Shown in pieces: positions 1 to 5,087 of a stretch of 5,093 nucleotides of DNA (position 1 is the stretch's first letter; every line of letters starts with the position of its first letter). The notes under the pieces are model-generated. The model worked only from the letters and a program-made list of their open reading frames with translations, was not told the origin of the DNA and did no database searches. The translations under genes were made by a program, and so were the position numbers. The stretch is from Syntrophaceae bacterium CG2_30_49_12 (GTDB lineage Bacteria > Desulfobacterota > Syntrophia > Syntrophales > CG2-30-49-12): NCBI GenBank assembly GCA_001873675.1, contig MNZP01000205.1, positions 1 to 5,093 of the forward strand, given 5' to 3'.

Positions 1-1219
1 GACCCCCTCCTTTATCAAGACGCTCTTTCAGCCTTGCATGGGCGATATCTCTTGCGACAACGATTCGCCCGGTGAGCAGCAATCTCTTTGCCACAGGATA
101 TTTCGTCAAGACAGCCCTGATTTCATCCATAGGCTTGTTAAGATCGACACGAACGGCATCGCCTGTCATTGTCATATCTGATTCGGGTAAATATTTGGCA
201 GGATCTGTCTCTAACCTCTCCAGAAAAATTCCGTCACCGGTGATTTTTGCTTTAATATTTCTGTCAGCGCTGCAGTTTACACCTATTCCAATAGGGCACG
301 ATGCGCCATGCCTGGGAAGACGAATTACTCTTACGTCGTGGCAGAAATATTTCCCGCCGAATTGCGCCCCGAAACCGAGCCCTCGTGATATGTTAAGAAG
401 TTTATCCTCAAGGTCAAGGTCTCTGAATGCCTGCCCCGATTCGTTCCCTCCGTGCGGGAGATTGTCGAGATATCCTGCGGAAGCGAGTTTTACAGCTTTA
501 AGATTAACATCGGCAGATGTTCCTCCGACAACAAAGGCGAGATGATATGGGGGACATGGGGAGGTGCCAAGCAATTTCATCTTATCGGTCATAAAGCTTA
601 TGAGTTTGTCCGGGTTTAGAATAGCTTTCGTTTCCTGATAAAGATGAGTCTTATTAGCTGATCCCCCTCCTTTTGCAATGAAGAGAAAATTATATGAATC
701 TCCTTCTCCTGCATAAATTTCTATCTGCGCGGGTAGATTACTGCCTGTGTTTTTTTCATCGAACATAGTGACAGGCGCATTCTGGGAGTAACGGAGGTTG
801 TTCTTTACATATGCGTTGAAAATCCCTCTTGAGATCGCTTCTTCATCCGAAAAACCTGTCCATACCTGCTGCCCCTTTTTCCCGATTACAATAGCGGTGC
901 CTGTGTCCTGGCAAAGAGGGAACACCCCTTCCGCGGAAACAACTGCATTTTTCAGCATCTCTGCAACCACGAATCTGTCATTGTCGGAACTTTCAGGATC
1001 GTCAATAATCTTTGCCAGGAGTTTCAGGTGGGATGGTCTCAACAGATGAGATATATCCTTGAAAGCCTGTTCCGCGAGCAAGGAGAGTCCTTCAGGAAAA
1101 ATTTTTAATATTCGATTCCCTTCGAAGGTTGTTAATGAAACATGCTCTTTGGTCAAGAGTCTGTATTCGGTATCGTCATTACCGAGAGGAAACATGGCCT
1201 GGTATATAAAGTCTGCCAA
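1..1219 (-). CDS. fumA: Class I fumarate hydratase (iron-sulfur), 3' end cut by window edge
   Basis: Catalyses reversible hydration of fumarate to malate in the cytoplasm with an oxygen-sensitive [4Fe-4S] cluster. The 406 visible codons closely resemble E. coli FumA from memory along their whole length. Visible landmarks are YQAMFPL near residue 6, PLCQDTGTA with Cys103, GGGSANKT at 184-191, Cys222 in TSPCPPYH, GAQFGGKYF at 284-292 and Cys308 in RHGASCPIG. Cys103, Cys222 and Cys308 correspond to the three cluster ligands of the family. This is the single-chain form, with the alpha domain followed by the beta (swivel) domain, which begins near residue 370. About 140 C-terminal residues lie beyond position 1. 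The start is a TTG at 1217-1219, chosen because a strong Shine-Dalgarno lies 7 bases upstream and an in-frame TAA lies 9 codons before it. The first ATG, codon 9, would remove conserved residues. It is the last gene of the visible cluster and is separated from the sirtuin by an inserted palindromic element. Confidence 0.96.
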   Translation of the reverse strand, partial: MADFIYQAMFPLGNDDTEYRLLTKEHVSLTTFEGNRILKIFPEGLSLLAEQAFKDISHLLRPSHLKLLAKIIDDPESSDNDRFVVAEMLKNAVVSAEGVFPLCQDTGTAIVIGKKGQQVWTGFSDEEAISRGIFNAYVKNNLRYSQNAPVTMFDEKNTGSNLPAQIEIYAGEGDSYNFLFIAKGGGSANKTHLYQETKAILNPDKLISFMTDKMKLLGTSPCPPYHLAFVVGGTSADVNLKAVKLASAGYLDNLPHGGNESGQAFRDLDLEDKLLNISRGLGFGAQFGGKYFCHDVRVIRLPRHGASCPIGIGVNCSADRNIKAKITGDGIFLERLETDPAKYLPESDMTMTGDAVRVDLNKPMDEIRAVLTKYPVAKRLLLTGRIVVARDIAHARLKERLDKGGG

Positions 1220-1224
1220 CTTAA

Positions 1225-1233
1225 GACCTCCTT
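1225..1233 (-). promoter_or_regulatory. Strong ribosome binding site of fumA
   Basis: The minus strand reads AAGGAGGTC here, a near-perfect match to the 16S anti-Shine-Dalgarno, with 7 bases between GGAGG and the TTG. This site decides the TTG start of the fumarase, because no ATG lies at a suitable distance. Confidence 0.85.
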
Positions 1234-1249
1234 CTAAGCTGAACGCTTA

Positions 1250-1370
1250 TACCATTTCGCTTTCTTTGGCTAACTTTGTTGGCTTCGTCGTCGGCGTCCT
1301 CGACGTATTAGTAATACGCCTGCGGCGACTCCTCCTTGCCGCCGCGTTATCCTTTGAAAGCGAAATGGTA
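1250..1370. mobile_element. MITE-like near-palindromic insertion with terminal inverted repeats and TTA duplication
   Basis: The outer 15 bases are perfect inverted repeats (TACCATTTCGCTTTC at 1250-1264, its complement at 1356-1370), extended to 16 by the flanking A/T. Homology between the arms continues as GGNTAAC (1268-1274 against 1346-1352) and returns at the centre as CGTATTA-G-TAATACG (1304-1318), so the 121-base unit is nearly symmetric around 1310-1311. The interior is rich in GTC/GGC-type triplets. TTA flanks both ends (1247-1249 and 1371-1373), as expected for a 3-base target-site duplication. The right copy is the sirtuin stop codon and the left copy is the in-frame TAA before fumA. 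It is too short to encode a transposase, so if mobile it is non-autonomous. In RNA it would fold into a long hairpin, but no U-run follows, so I do not call it a terminator. It could instead be a REP/BIME-like intergenic repeat. Confidence 0.65.
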
Positions 1371-2147
1371 TTACCTTTTCTTTACCTCTCCCATAATTCT
1401 TGCCATCACTTCCCCCGCGGAATCGCCGATGATAATATCAGCGACACTGTCATAGGGTGTGGGGGCATTATTGATAATCACCAGTTTAGCCCCGGCCCTC
1501 TTAGCATACAGCGGCATATAGGCCGCGGGGTAGACAACGAGGGACTACCCGACAACAATGAAAAGGTCACACTTGCGGGAGTGGGTGGTTGCATTTACCA
1601 GCGTCTTTTCAGGCAGGGCCTCGCCGAAGAAAACCGCATCGGGCTTCAAAATACCCTGACAATGCTCACACGCAGAAACATCAATTTTTGAAAGTAACTT
1701 CTCTTTGATCTCTTCGATGGGATAGCGTTCGCCGCAACCGAGACACTTCGCCCGCCTCATATTGCCGTGCAATTCGTACACCATCTCCGGACTATTCCCT
1801 GCCTTCTGATGGAGGTTATCCACATTCTGCGTAATGACGCAGCTCAACTTTCCCATCTTTTCCAGCTCGGCGATAGCGTAGTGCGCTTTATTCGGCTCGG
1901 CATCGGCAAACAGACCACCTTCAAGGAGGAGGCTCCACATCCTTCTCCTTATCTCTGCGCTCCGTAAAAAACTATCAATGGTAAAATCATCGGGGTCCAT
2001 CTTGGTCCATAAACCATCAGGGCCACGAAAATCAGGAATACCGGATTCCGTGCTCACACCAGCCCCCGTAAACACCACCACCTTCCCGGCGGAGACGATC
2101 ATATCTGCTACCATCCTGATTTTTCTATCCAGAAGCCCATTGCCCAT
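1371..2147 (-). pseudogene. cobB: Sir2-family NAD-dependent protein deacylase, interrupted by an in-frame amber codon
   Basis: Sirtuins remove acyl groups from lysines using NAD+, releasing nicotinamide and O-acyl-ADP-ribose. Residues 1-200 show GAGVSTESGIPDFR (28-41), TQNVDNLHQKAG (106-117), catalytic His127 in the HG motif, a zinc site of Cys135/Cys138 and Cys160/Cys163, and KPDAVFFGE (168-176). Codon 201, at 1545-1547, is TAG. It falls at the variable middle position of the G-[ST]-S NAD-binding motif. The same frame then continues without another stop for 57 codons with clear family sequence (SLVVYPAAYMPL, KLVIINNAPTPYD) to TAA at 1371-1373. Read through, the product would be 258 residues, normal for bacterial CobB-type sirtuins. 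Terminated at amber, it would lose the final part of the Rossmann fold and probably be inactive. The ATG start has AGGGG 7 bases upstream. It may be a recent nonsense mutation, a sequencing error, or recoding. TAG ends aroK nearby, so TAG is used as a stop here. Confidence 0.9.
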
Positions 2148-2154
2148 GCCATAA

Positions 2155-2160
2155 CCCCTT
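2155..2160 (-). promoter_or_regulatory. Ribosome binding site of the sirtuin gene
   Basis: AAGGGG on the minus strand lies 7 bases before the ATG at 2145-2147. It supports that ATG over another at 2150-2152, which is out of frame. Confidence 0.65.
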
Positions 2161-2170
2161 GATAAATTCG

Positions 2171-2201
2171 ACTTATGACTTATGACTTACGACTTACGAC
2201 T
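2171..2201. repeat. Heptanucleotide tandem repeat, ACTTA[T/C]G, about 4.4 copies
   Basis: Two ACTTATG units (2171-2184) are followed by two ACTTACG units (2185-2198) and a partial ACT. The array occupies most of the tyrA-sirtuin gap and runs into the 3' end of tyrA. On the minus strand it reads as GTCGTAA/GTCATAA units, so each unit can offer a TAA. The first of these serves as the tyrA stop, and the repeat also encodes the last three or so residues of TyrA. Confidence 0.9.
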
Positions 2202-2990
2202 GATATTTTGGTCCGGTGGCCATAGCGCCTTGGCGTATTCTTCCATCATCTCCGTCAGCCTCCCGGCCTCCCTCTGCCGGATCAGGTCTCTCAATTCAGA
2301 CAGCGTTTTCTCATACAAATCGAGGATCCTGCCGATGTTCGGATTCATGGTGACAATCTCGGCATACAGTCCCGGATTATGAGCAAAGACCTTTTCCAGG
2401 ATTCCGATCTTCGTCTGAAAGACAGGGGTGGCAAACCGGCTCACCTCCGACAGGCTTACCCCCGTTTTGCCAAGTACTGCACCCATCGTGATCGTGTTGA
2501 GATGGTTGAGTCCCTGAACAATGCTCATCATCGCATCGTGTTTAGCCGGTGTGGTTTCCACAACGAGGGCGCCGTTTTTCTCGAGGATTGCCCTCAGCCA
2601 GGCAAGCCATCTTTCCGTCCTTTCCGGGCAGAGGACCACACGGTGTCCCGCTATGGAATCCACGTGAGGCCCGAAGAGGGGATGACACCCGATGACCTCC
2701 GAAGCGGAAAACTTAGCCATCGCCCTGACCGGCTCCTCCTTCAGGGAGGTCAGGTCCATCAACAGGGATTCCTCTTTCATGCACGGTCCGACCTTTTCAA
2801 TAACTTCCCCGGTGACCCCGATCGGGACACTCACGATGACCACCTGGCAAATATCCGCCATTTTTCTGACATCCATCCCCGTACTTCTCCCGGAGACATG
2901 GACGGTATATCCCTCTCTAACAAAGAAACCGGCAAACCACCTCCCTATCCCCCCGGTACCGCCAATGATGCCTATCTGAATGTCTTTCAT
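2187..2990 (-). CDS. tyrA: Prephenate dehydrogenase (TyrA family), standalone
   Basis: Oxidatively decarboxylates prephenate to 4-hydroxyphenylpyruvate with NAD(P)+ in tyrosine synthesis. The 267-residue protein starts with a Rossmann dinucleotide-binding loop, GGTGGIG at residues 10-16, followed by RWFAGFF. HPLFGP (103-108) holds the conserved His103, matching the HPMFGP histidine of E. coli TyrA, and VQGLNHLNT (158-166) is the helical-domain motif. No chorismate mutase domain precedes it and no ACT domain follows, so neither the E. coli-type fusion nor ACT-based tyrosine feedback is apparent. Arogenate dehydrogenase activity cannot be excluded from sequence alone. The ATG overlaps the aroC stop as ATGA, and only a weak AGG precedes it, so translation is probably coupled to aroC. 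The C-terminal residues after about WPPDQ look non-conserved and are partly encoded by a heptamer repeat that supplies the TAA. Confidence 0.93.
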   Translation of the reverse strand: MKDIQIGIIGGTGGIGRWFAGFFVREGYTVHVSGRSTGMDVRKMADICQVVIVSVPIGVTGEVIEKVGPCMKEESLLMDLTSLKEEPVRAMAKFSASEVIGCHPLFGPHVDSIAGHRVVLCPERTERWLAWLRAILEKNGALVVETTPAKHDAMMSIVQGLNHLNTITMGAVLGKTGVSLSEVSRFATPVFQTKIGILEKVFAHNPGLYAEIVTMNPNIGRILDLYEKTLSELRDLIRQREAGRLTEMMEEYAKALWPPDQNISRKS

Positions 2991-4063
2991 CCTGTAATGG
3001 CTTTCTGTCTCAATAAATGATCCGTCAGGACGATACTGACCATGGCTTCACAGACAGGAATGATCCTCGGTATCACCGAGACATCGTGCCTTCCCTTGAC
3101 CGACAACTCCACCGGCTTCCCGTGTACATCTATGGTCTGCTGGACCTTTTCGATGGAGGATATCGGCTTACAGGCCACCCGGATGACGATCTCGTCACCG
3201 TTGGTGATCCCCGCCAGTATCCCGCCGGCATTATTGGAAAGGAATCCCTCCAGCGTCATGGGATCATTGGCCTGTGAGCCGGTCATGCCCGCAACGGCAA
3301 AGCCGGCCCCTATCTCCACGCCCTTCACCGTACCGATACTCATCAGGGCGCCGGCAAGATCGGCATCTATCTTGTCAAAGACCGGTTCCCCCAGCCCCGG
3401 GGGGCATCCCCTGACGATGATCTCCACGATACCACCCAGAGAATCACCGTTGCGCCTGGCTTCCTCTAATCTTGACTCCATTTTTTTGCAGGCATCGGGA
3501 TCAGGACAAACCAACCCGTTCTCATCCATATCCTTCAGGAAAATTATCCCGGCGGTAGAAAATGACGGGGATACCGCAATGCCGCCCAGCGCCTTTGTAT
3601 AGGCCATGACCTCAATTCCTTCCCGTAAAAGCACCTTTCTGGCAACTGCCCCGGCCGCCACACGGGCCGCCGTTTCCCGACCGGAGGCACGACCGCCTCC
3701 CCTGTAGTCACGGATACCGTACTTCTTAAAATAGGTAAAATCGCCCTGGCCGGGTCTGAAGATGTCCTTGAGACTTTCATAGGCCCCACTATCGGCATCC
3801 CTGTTGTAAATGATCAGAGAAATGGGGGTCCCCATCGTCTTCCCCTCAAAGGTACCGGAGAGTATCTCGACAAGGTCTCCCTCTCGTCTGGCCGAGGCGG
3901 ACGTCATCCGTCCCGGTCTTCTCCTCTCTAAGTCTTTCTGTATCTCCCCTTCCGAAAGCTCAATACCTGGGGGACAACCCTCCACCACGGCGCCGATAGC
4001 CCTGCCGTGTGATTCTCCCCAGGTAGTTACCTTAAAGAGGACTCCAATGGTGCTTCCCGACAC
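2987..4063 (-). CDS. aroC: Chorismate synthase
   Basis: Converts 5-enolpyruvylshikimate-3-phosphate to chorismate by phosphate elimination, using reduced FMN. The 358-residue length is typical. Family signatures are GESHGRAIGAVVEGCPPG (16-33) with active-site His19, GGGRASGRETAARVAAG around 122-138, and KGRHDVSVIPRIIP (323-336). An oddity is residue 106: the family normally has His in RPGHADxTY, but this protein reads RPGQGDFTY, with CAG at that codon. Everything else around it (FKKYGIRDYRGGGR) is conserved. The start is GTG at 4061-4063, chosen for the GGAGG 7 bases upstream and the canonical N-terminus. It lies 44 bases downstream of aroK and overlaps tyrA by 4 bases, indicating one transcript. 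The bifunctional/monofunctional state (own flavin reductase) cannot be read from sequence. Confidence 0.97.
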   Translation of the reverse strand: MSGSTIGVLFKVTTWGESHGRAIGAVVEGCPPGIELSEGEIQKDLERRRPGRMTSASARREGDLVEILSGTFEGKTMGTPISLIIYNRDADSGAYESLKDIFRPGQGDFTYFKKYGIRDYRGGGRASGRETAARVAAGAVARKVLLREGIEVMAYTKALGGIAVSPSFSTAGIIFLKDMDENGLVCPDPDACKKMESRLEEARRNGDSLGGIVEIIVRGCPPGLGEPVFDKIDADLAGALMSIGTVKGVEIGAGFAVAGMTGSQANDPMTLEGFLSNNAGGILAGITNGDEIVIRVACKPISSIEKVQQTIDVHGKPVELSVKGRHDVSVIPRIIPVCEAMVSIVLTDHLLRQKAITG

Positions 4064-4070
4064 TGCAACC

Positions 4071-4075
4071 CCTCC
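4071..4075 (-). promoter_or_regulatory. Ribosome binding site of aroC
   Basis: GGAGG on the minus strand, 7 bases before the GTG start of aroC. It selects GTG over a nearby out-of-frame ATG (4076-4078 complement) that overlaps the site. Confidence 0.8.
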
Positions 4076-4107
4076 ATTTTATCTGCTGCCCCCTAGCCTT
4101 CCCTCTT

Positions 4108-4629
4108 CTACCTGCACTTTTCAAGAAACCGACATATCTCTCCAACGATCTCGTCAATTCCCTTACCCGCGGTATCAACCGAAAAATCCGCTAAACGGCG
4201 ATACACCGGTGTCCGCTCTTCAAGTACCTTTACCGTCTCCTGAAGGAAATCATCATGGGAAAGAGGAGGTCTCCGCTTTACACTGTCCGCATCTGTCTTT
4301 ATTCTTTCGATAATCGTATCCGCATCGGCGGTAAGCCAGATCAAGACCCCGTTTTTCTTCAGGACATCTACGTTTTCCTGATCCATAACCGCCCCGCCAC
4401 CGGTGGCAATGACACTCTCCATCGTGGTCGCCAGACTTTTAATAACTTCTCTCTCCTTTTCGCGGAAAACCCCCCAGCCCCTTTCACCAACCATCTCTTG
4501 AATTGTTTTCCCGGCGAGTTCCTCAATGAGCGTATCGCTATCGTAAAAGGGAAGATGTAATACCCGGGAAAGCTTTTCCCCTACAGAAGATTTTCCGGTA
4601 CCGCGGTACCCCATCAGGATAACATTCAT
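4108..4629 (-). CDS. aroK: Shikimate kinase
   Basis: Transfers the ATP gamma-phosphate to the 3-OH of shikimate, the fifth step of the shikimate pathway. From the ATG the protein has 173 residues, the usual size. It shows a Walker A P-loop GYRGTGKS (7-14), shikimate/magnesium-binding DSD (30-32), FREKE with Arg56, the GGG substrate motif at 77-79, lid-region RRPPL with Arg120, and the adenine-binding-region ERTPVY with Arg139. All expected key residues are present. The ATG at 4627-4629 is preferred because it places MNVILMGYRG at the usual N-terminus and GAGAAG lies 9 bases upstream. A TTG three codons earlier (4636-4638) is possible and would add three residues. It is the first recognisable intact gene of the cluster and ends in TAG. 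The upstream DNA is repetitive and shows no clear promoter, so whether transcription begins there or farther right is unknown. Confidence 0.95.
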   Translation of the reverse strand: MNVILMGYRGTGKSSVGEKLSRVLHLPFYDSDTLIEELAGKTIQEMVGERGWGVFREKEREVIKSLATTMESVIATGGGAVMDQENVDVLKKNGVLIWLTADADTIIERIKTDADSVKRRPPLSHDDFLQETVKVLEERTPVYRRLADFSVDTAGKGIDEIVGEICRFLEKCR

Positions 4630-4636
4630 CTTTCGC

Positions 4637-4664
4637 AACTTCTCAGGTTGTCAGGTTCACGGTT
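4637..4664 (+). repeat. 28-base direct repeat, copy 1 (abuts aroK start)
   Basis: Matches 4721-4748 at 27 of 28 positions. It includes CTCAGGTTGTCAGG and TTCACGGTT, and continues into a second tandem TTCACGG unit. On the minus strand its left end reads CCTGAGAAGTT, supplying the GAGAAG that serves as the likely aroK ribosome binding site. Confidence 0.9.
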
Positions 4665-4720
4665 CACGGTTAGTTGGCTTTCGTTCTTCATATTTCGTCT
4701 CGGAATCGAATCCCTCTGGT

Positions 4721-4748
4721 AACTACTCAGGTTGTCAGGTTCACGGTT
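4721..4748 (+). repeat. 28-base direct repeat, copy 2
   Basis: Second copy of the repeat at 4637-4664 with one mismatch (A for T at 4725). The 15 bases GTAACTACTCAGGTT at 4719-4733 are also found as an exact inverted copy at 4893-4907. Confidence 0.9.
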
Positions 4749-4771
4749 GATTGCAAGTCTTGGCTTCTTTG

Positions 4772-4855
4772 TTAAACGGTACCCCCGTATTCAATACGGG
4801 GCAATTCACGTGCCAGTTGCCAGGCCTCAATATCTTCAAACCGTTCAATCTTCAT
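4772..4855 (-). pseudogene. N-terminal fragment of an S23-type four-helix-bundle protein gene
   Basis: A 27-codon frame from ATG (4853-4855) to TAA (4772-4774) begins MKIERF and contains FEDIEAWQLARE, the characteristic first-helix sequence of the four-helix-bundle family related to proteins encoded in 23S rRNA intervening sequences (S23). Complete members are about 115-130 residues, so roughly four fifths is missing. Family similarity stops after LAREL, just where a 19-base palindrome begins, and a stop follows. The adjacent frame then reads NKEAK, which may echo a family NKEAF segment, but this is too short to rely on. The role of the family is poorly understood. I regard this as a decayed or truncated copy. 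A short real peptide is unlikely. Confidence 0.6.
4783..4801. repeat. Perfect 19-base palindrome, CCCCGTATT-C-AATACGGGG
   Basis: Nine-base arms around a single central C. It lies inside the S23 fragment at the point where family similarity ends. In RNA the tiny loop would open to about 3 bases or more. There is no U-run on either side, so it is not a standard terminator. Confidence 0.85.
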
Positions 4856-4863
4856 CGCTCTCT

Positions 4864-4907
4864 AACCTTGAACCGTGAACCCCTGAACTTTGAACCTGAG
4901 TAGTTAC
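4864..4907 (-). repeat. Inverted, expanded copy of the GGTTCACGG/CTCAGG repeat
   Basis: The minus strand carries GTAACTACTCAGGTT (exact match to 4719-4733), then GTTCAGG and GGTTCACGGTTCAAGG, so it is a diverged reverse copy of the direct repeat with extra GTTCA units. It lies immediately upstream of the S23 fragment start. Confidence 0.75.
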
Positions 4908-4926
4908 TTTTCCTGTAACTATTCAG
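4896..4926. repeat. 12-base-pair hairpin, CTGAGTAGTTAC / GTAACTATTCAG
   Basis: The arms 4896-4907 and 4915-4926 are complementary at 11 of 12 positions. On the plus-strand RNA the mismatch is a G-U pair. The loop is TTTTCCT (4908-4914). The right arm is also the left end of the inverted-repeat element starting at 4915. Confidence 0.75.
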
Positions 4927-5087
4927 CCACCAAGGCACAAAGACCCAAAGAGAAGATGGATATAAATTGAATAACGGAGTTTTCTCATTAATTTCAATGT
5001 GCCATGCATTAAAAAGGCTATTATAAAGAATTAATCCTATAATCTTGGTGCCTTTGTGCCTTTGTGGCAAGATACCTGAGTAGTTAC
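4915..5087. mobile_element. Non-autonomous inverted-repeat element, about 173 bases
   Basis: The outer 12 bases GTAACTATTCAG (4915-4926) are inverted at 5076-5087 with one mismatch. Inside them, 4926-4950 (GCCACCAAGGCACAAAG...) is inverted at 5044-5068 with 21 of 25 matches. The middle (4951-5043) is AT-rich with no recognisable coding content. CCAAGGCACAAAG-type inverted repeats are, from memory, frequent in intergenic DNA of environmental bacterial genomes. No transposase is present. The right edge is close to the window end, so the true boundary may be farther out. Confidence 0.55.

Noticed and set aside
601..780. Lower G+C in fumA as a sign of transfer
   Set aside because: One 180-base sample counts about 40%, but another (301-480) counts about 53%. 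The variation within the gene is as large as the contrast with aroC.
1249..1371. Rho-independent terminator after the sirtuin
   Set aside because: The hairpin is long and strong, but no T-run follows on either strand and its arms behave like terminal repeats.
72..1691. Three plus-strand open frames (72-545, 798-1049, 1059-1691)
   Set aside because: They lie opposite the well-matched fumarase and sirtuin frames, resemble no family, and the last also crosses the palindromic element.
3544..3798. Minus-strand 84-codon frame inside aroC
   Set aside because: Out-of-frame shadow of chorismate synthase with no ribosome binding site or family similarity.
4695..4720. tRNA T-arm-like bases (TTCGATTCC on the minus strand)
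   Set aside because: The conserved G53-C61 pair, acceptor stem and anticodon arm are absent, so there is no support for a tRNA or att site.
4852..5070. Minus-strand 72-codon open frame
   Set aside because: It is made almost wholly of the two inverted-repeat units and its residues simply translate the repeats. Frames of this kind in such repeats are typically spurious.
4637..5087. CRISPR array
   Set aside because: Repeats are few, irregularly spaced and in both orientations, with no constant-length spacers or cas genes.
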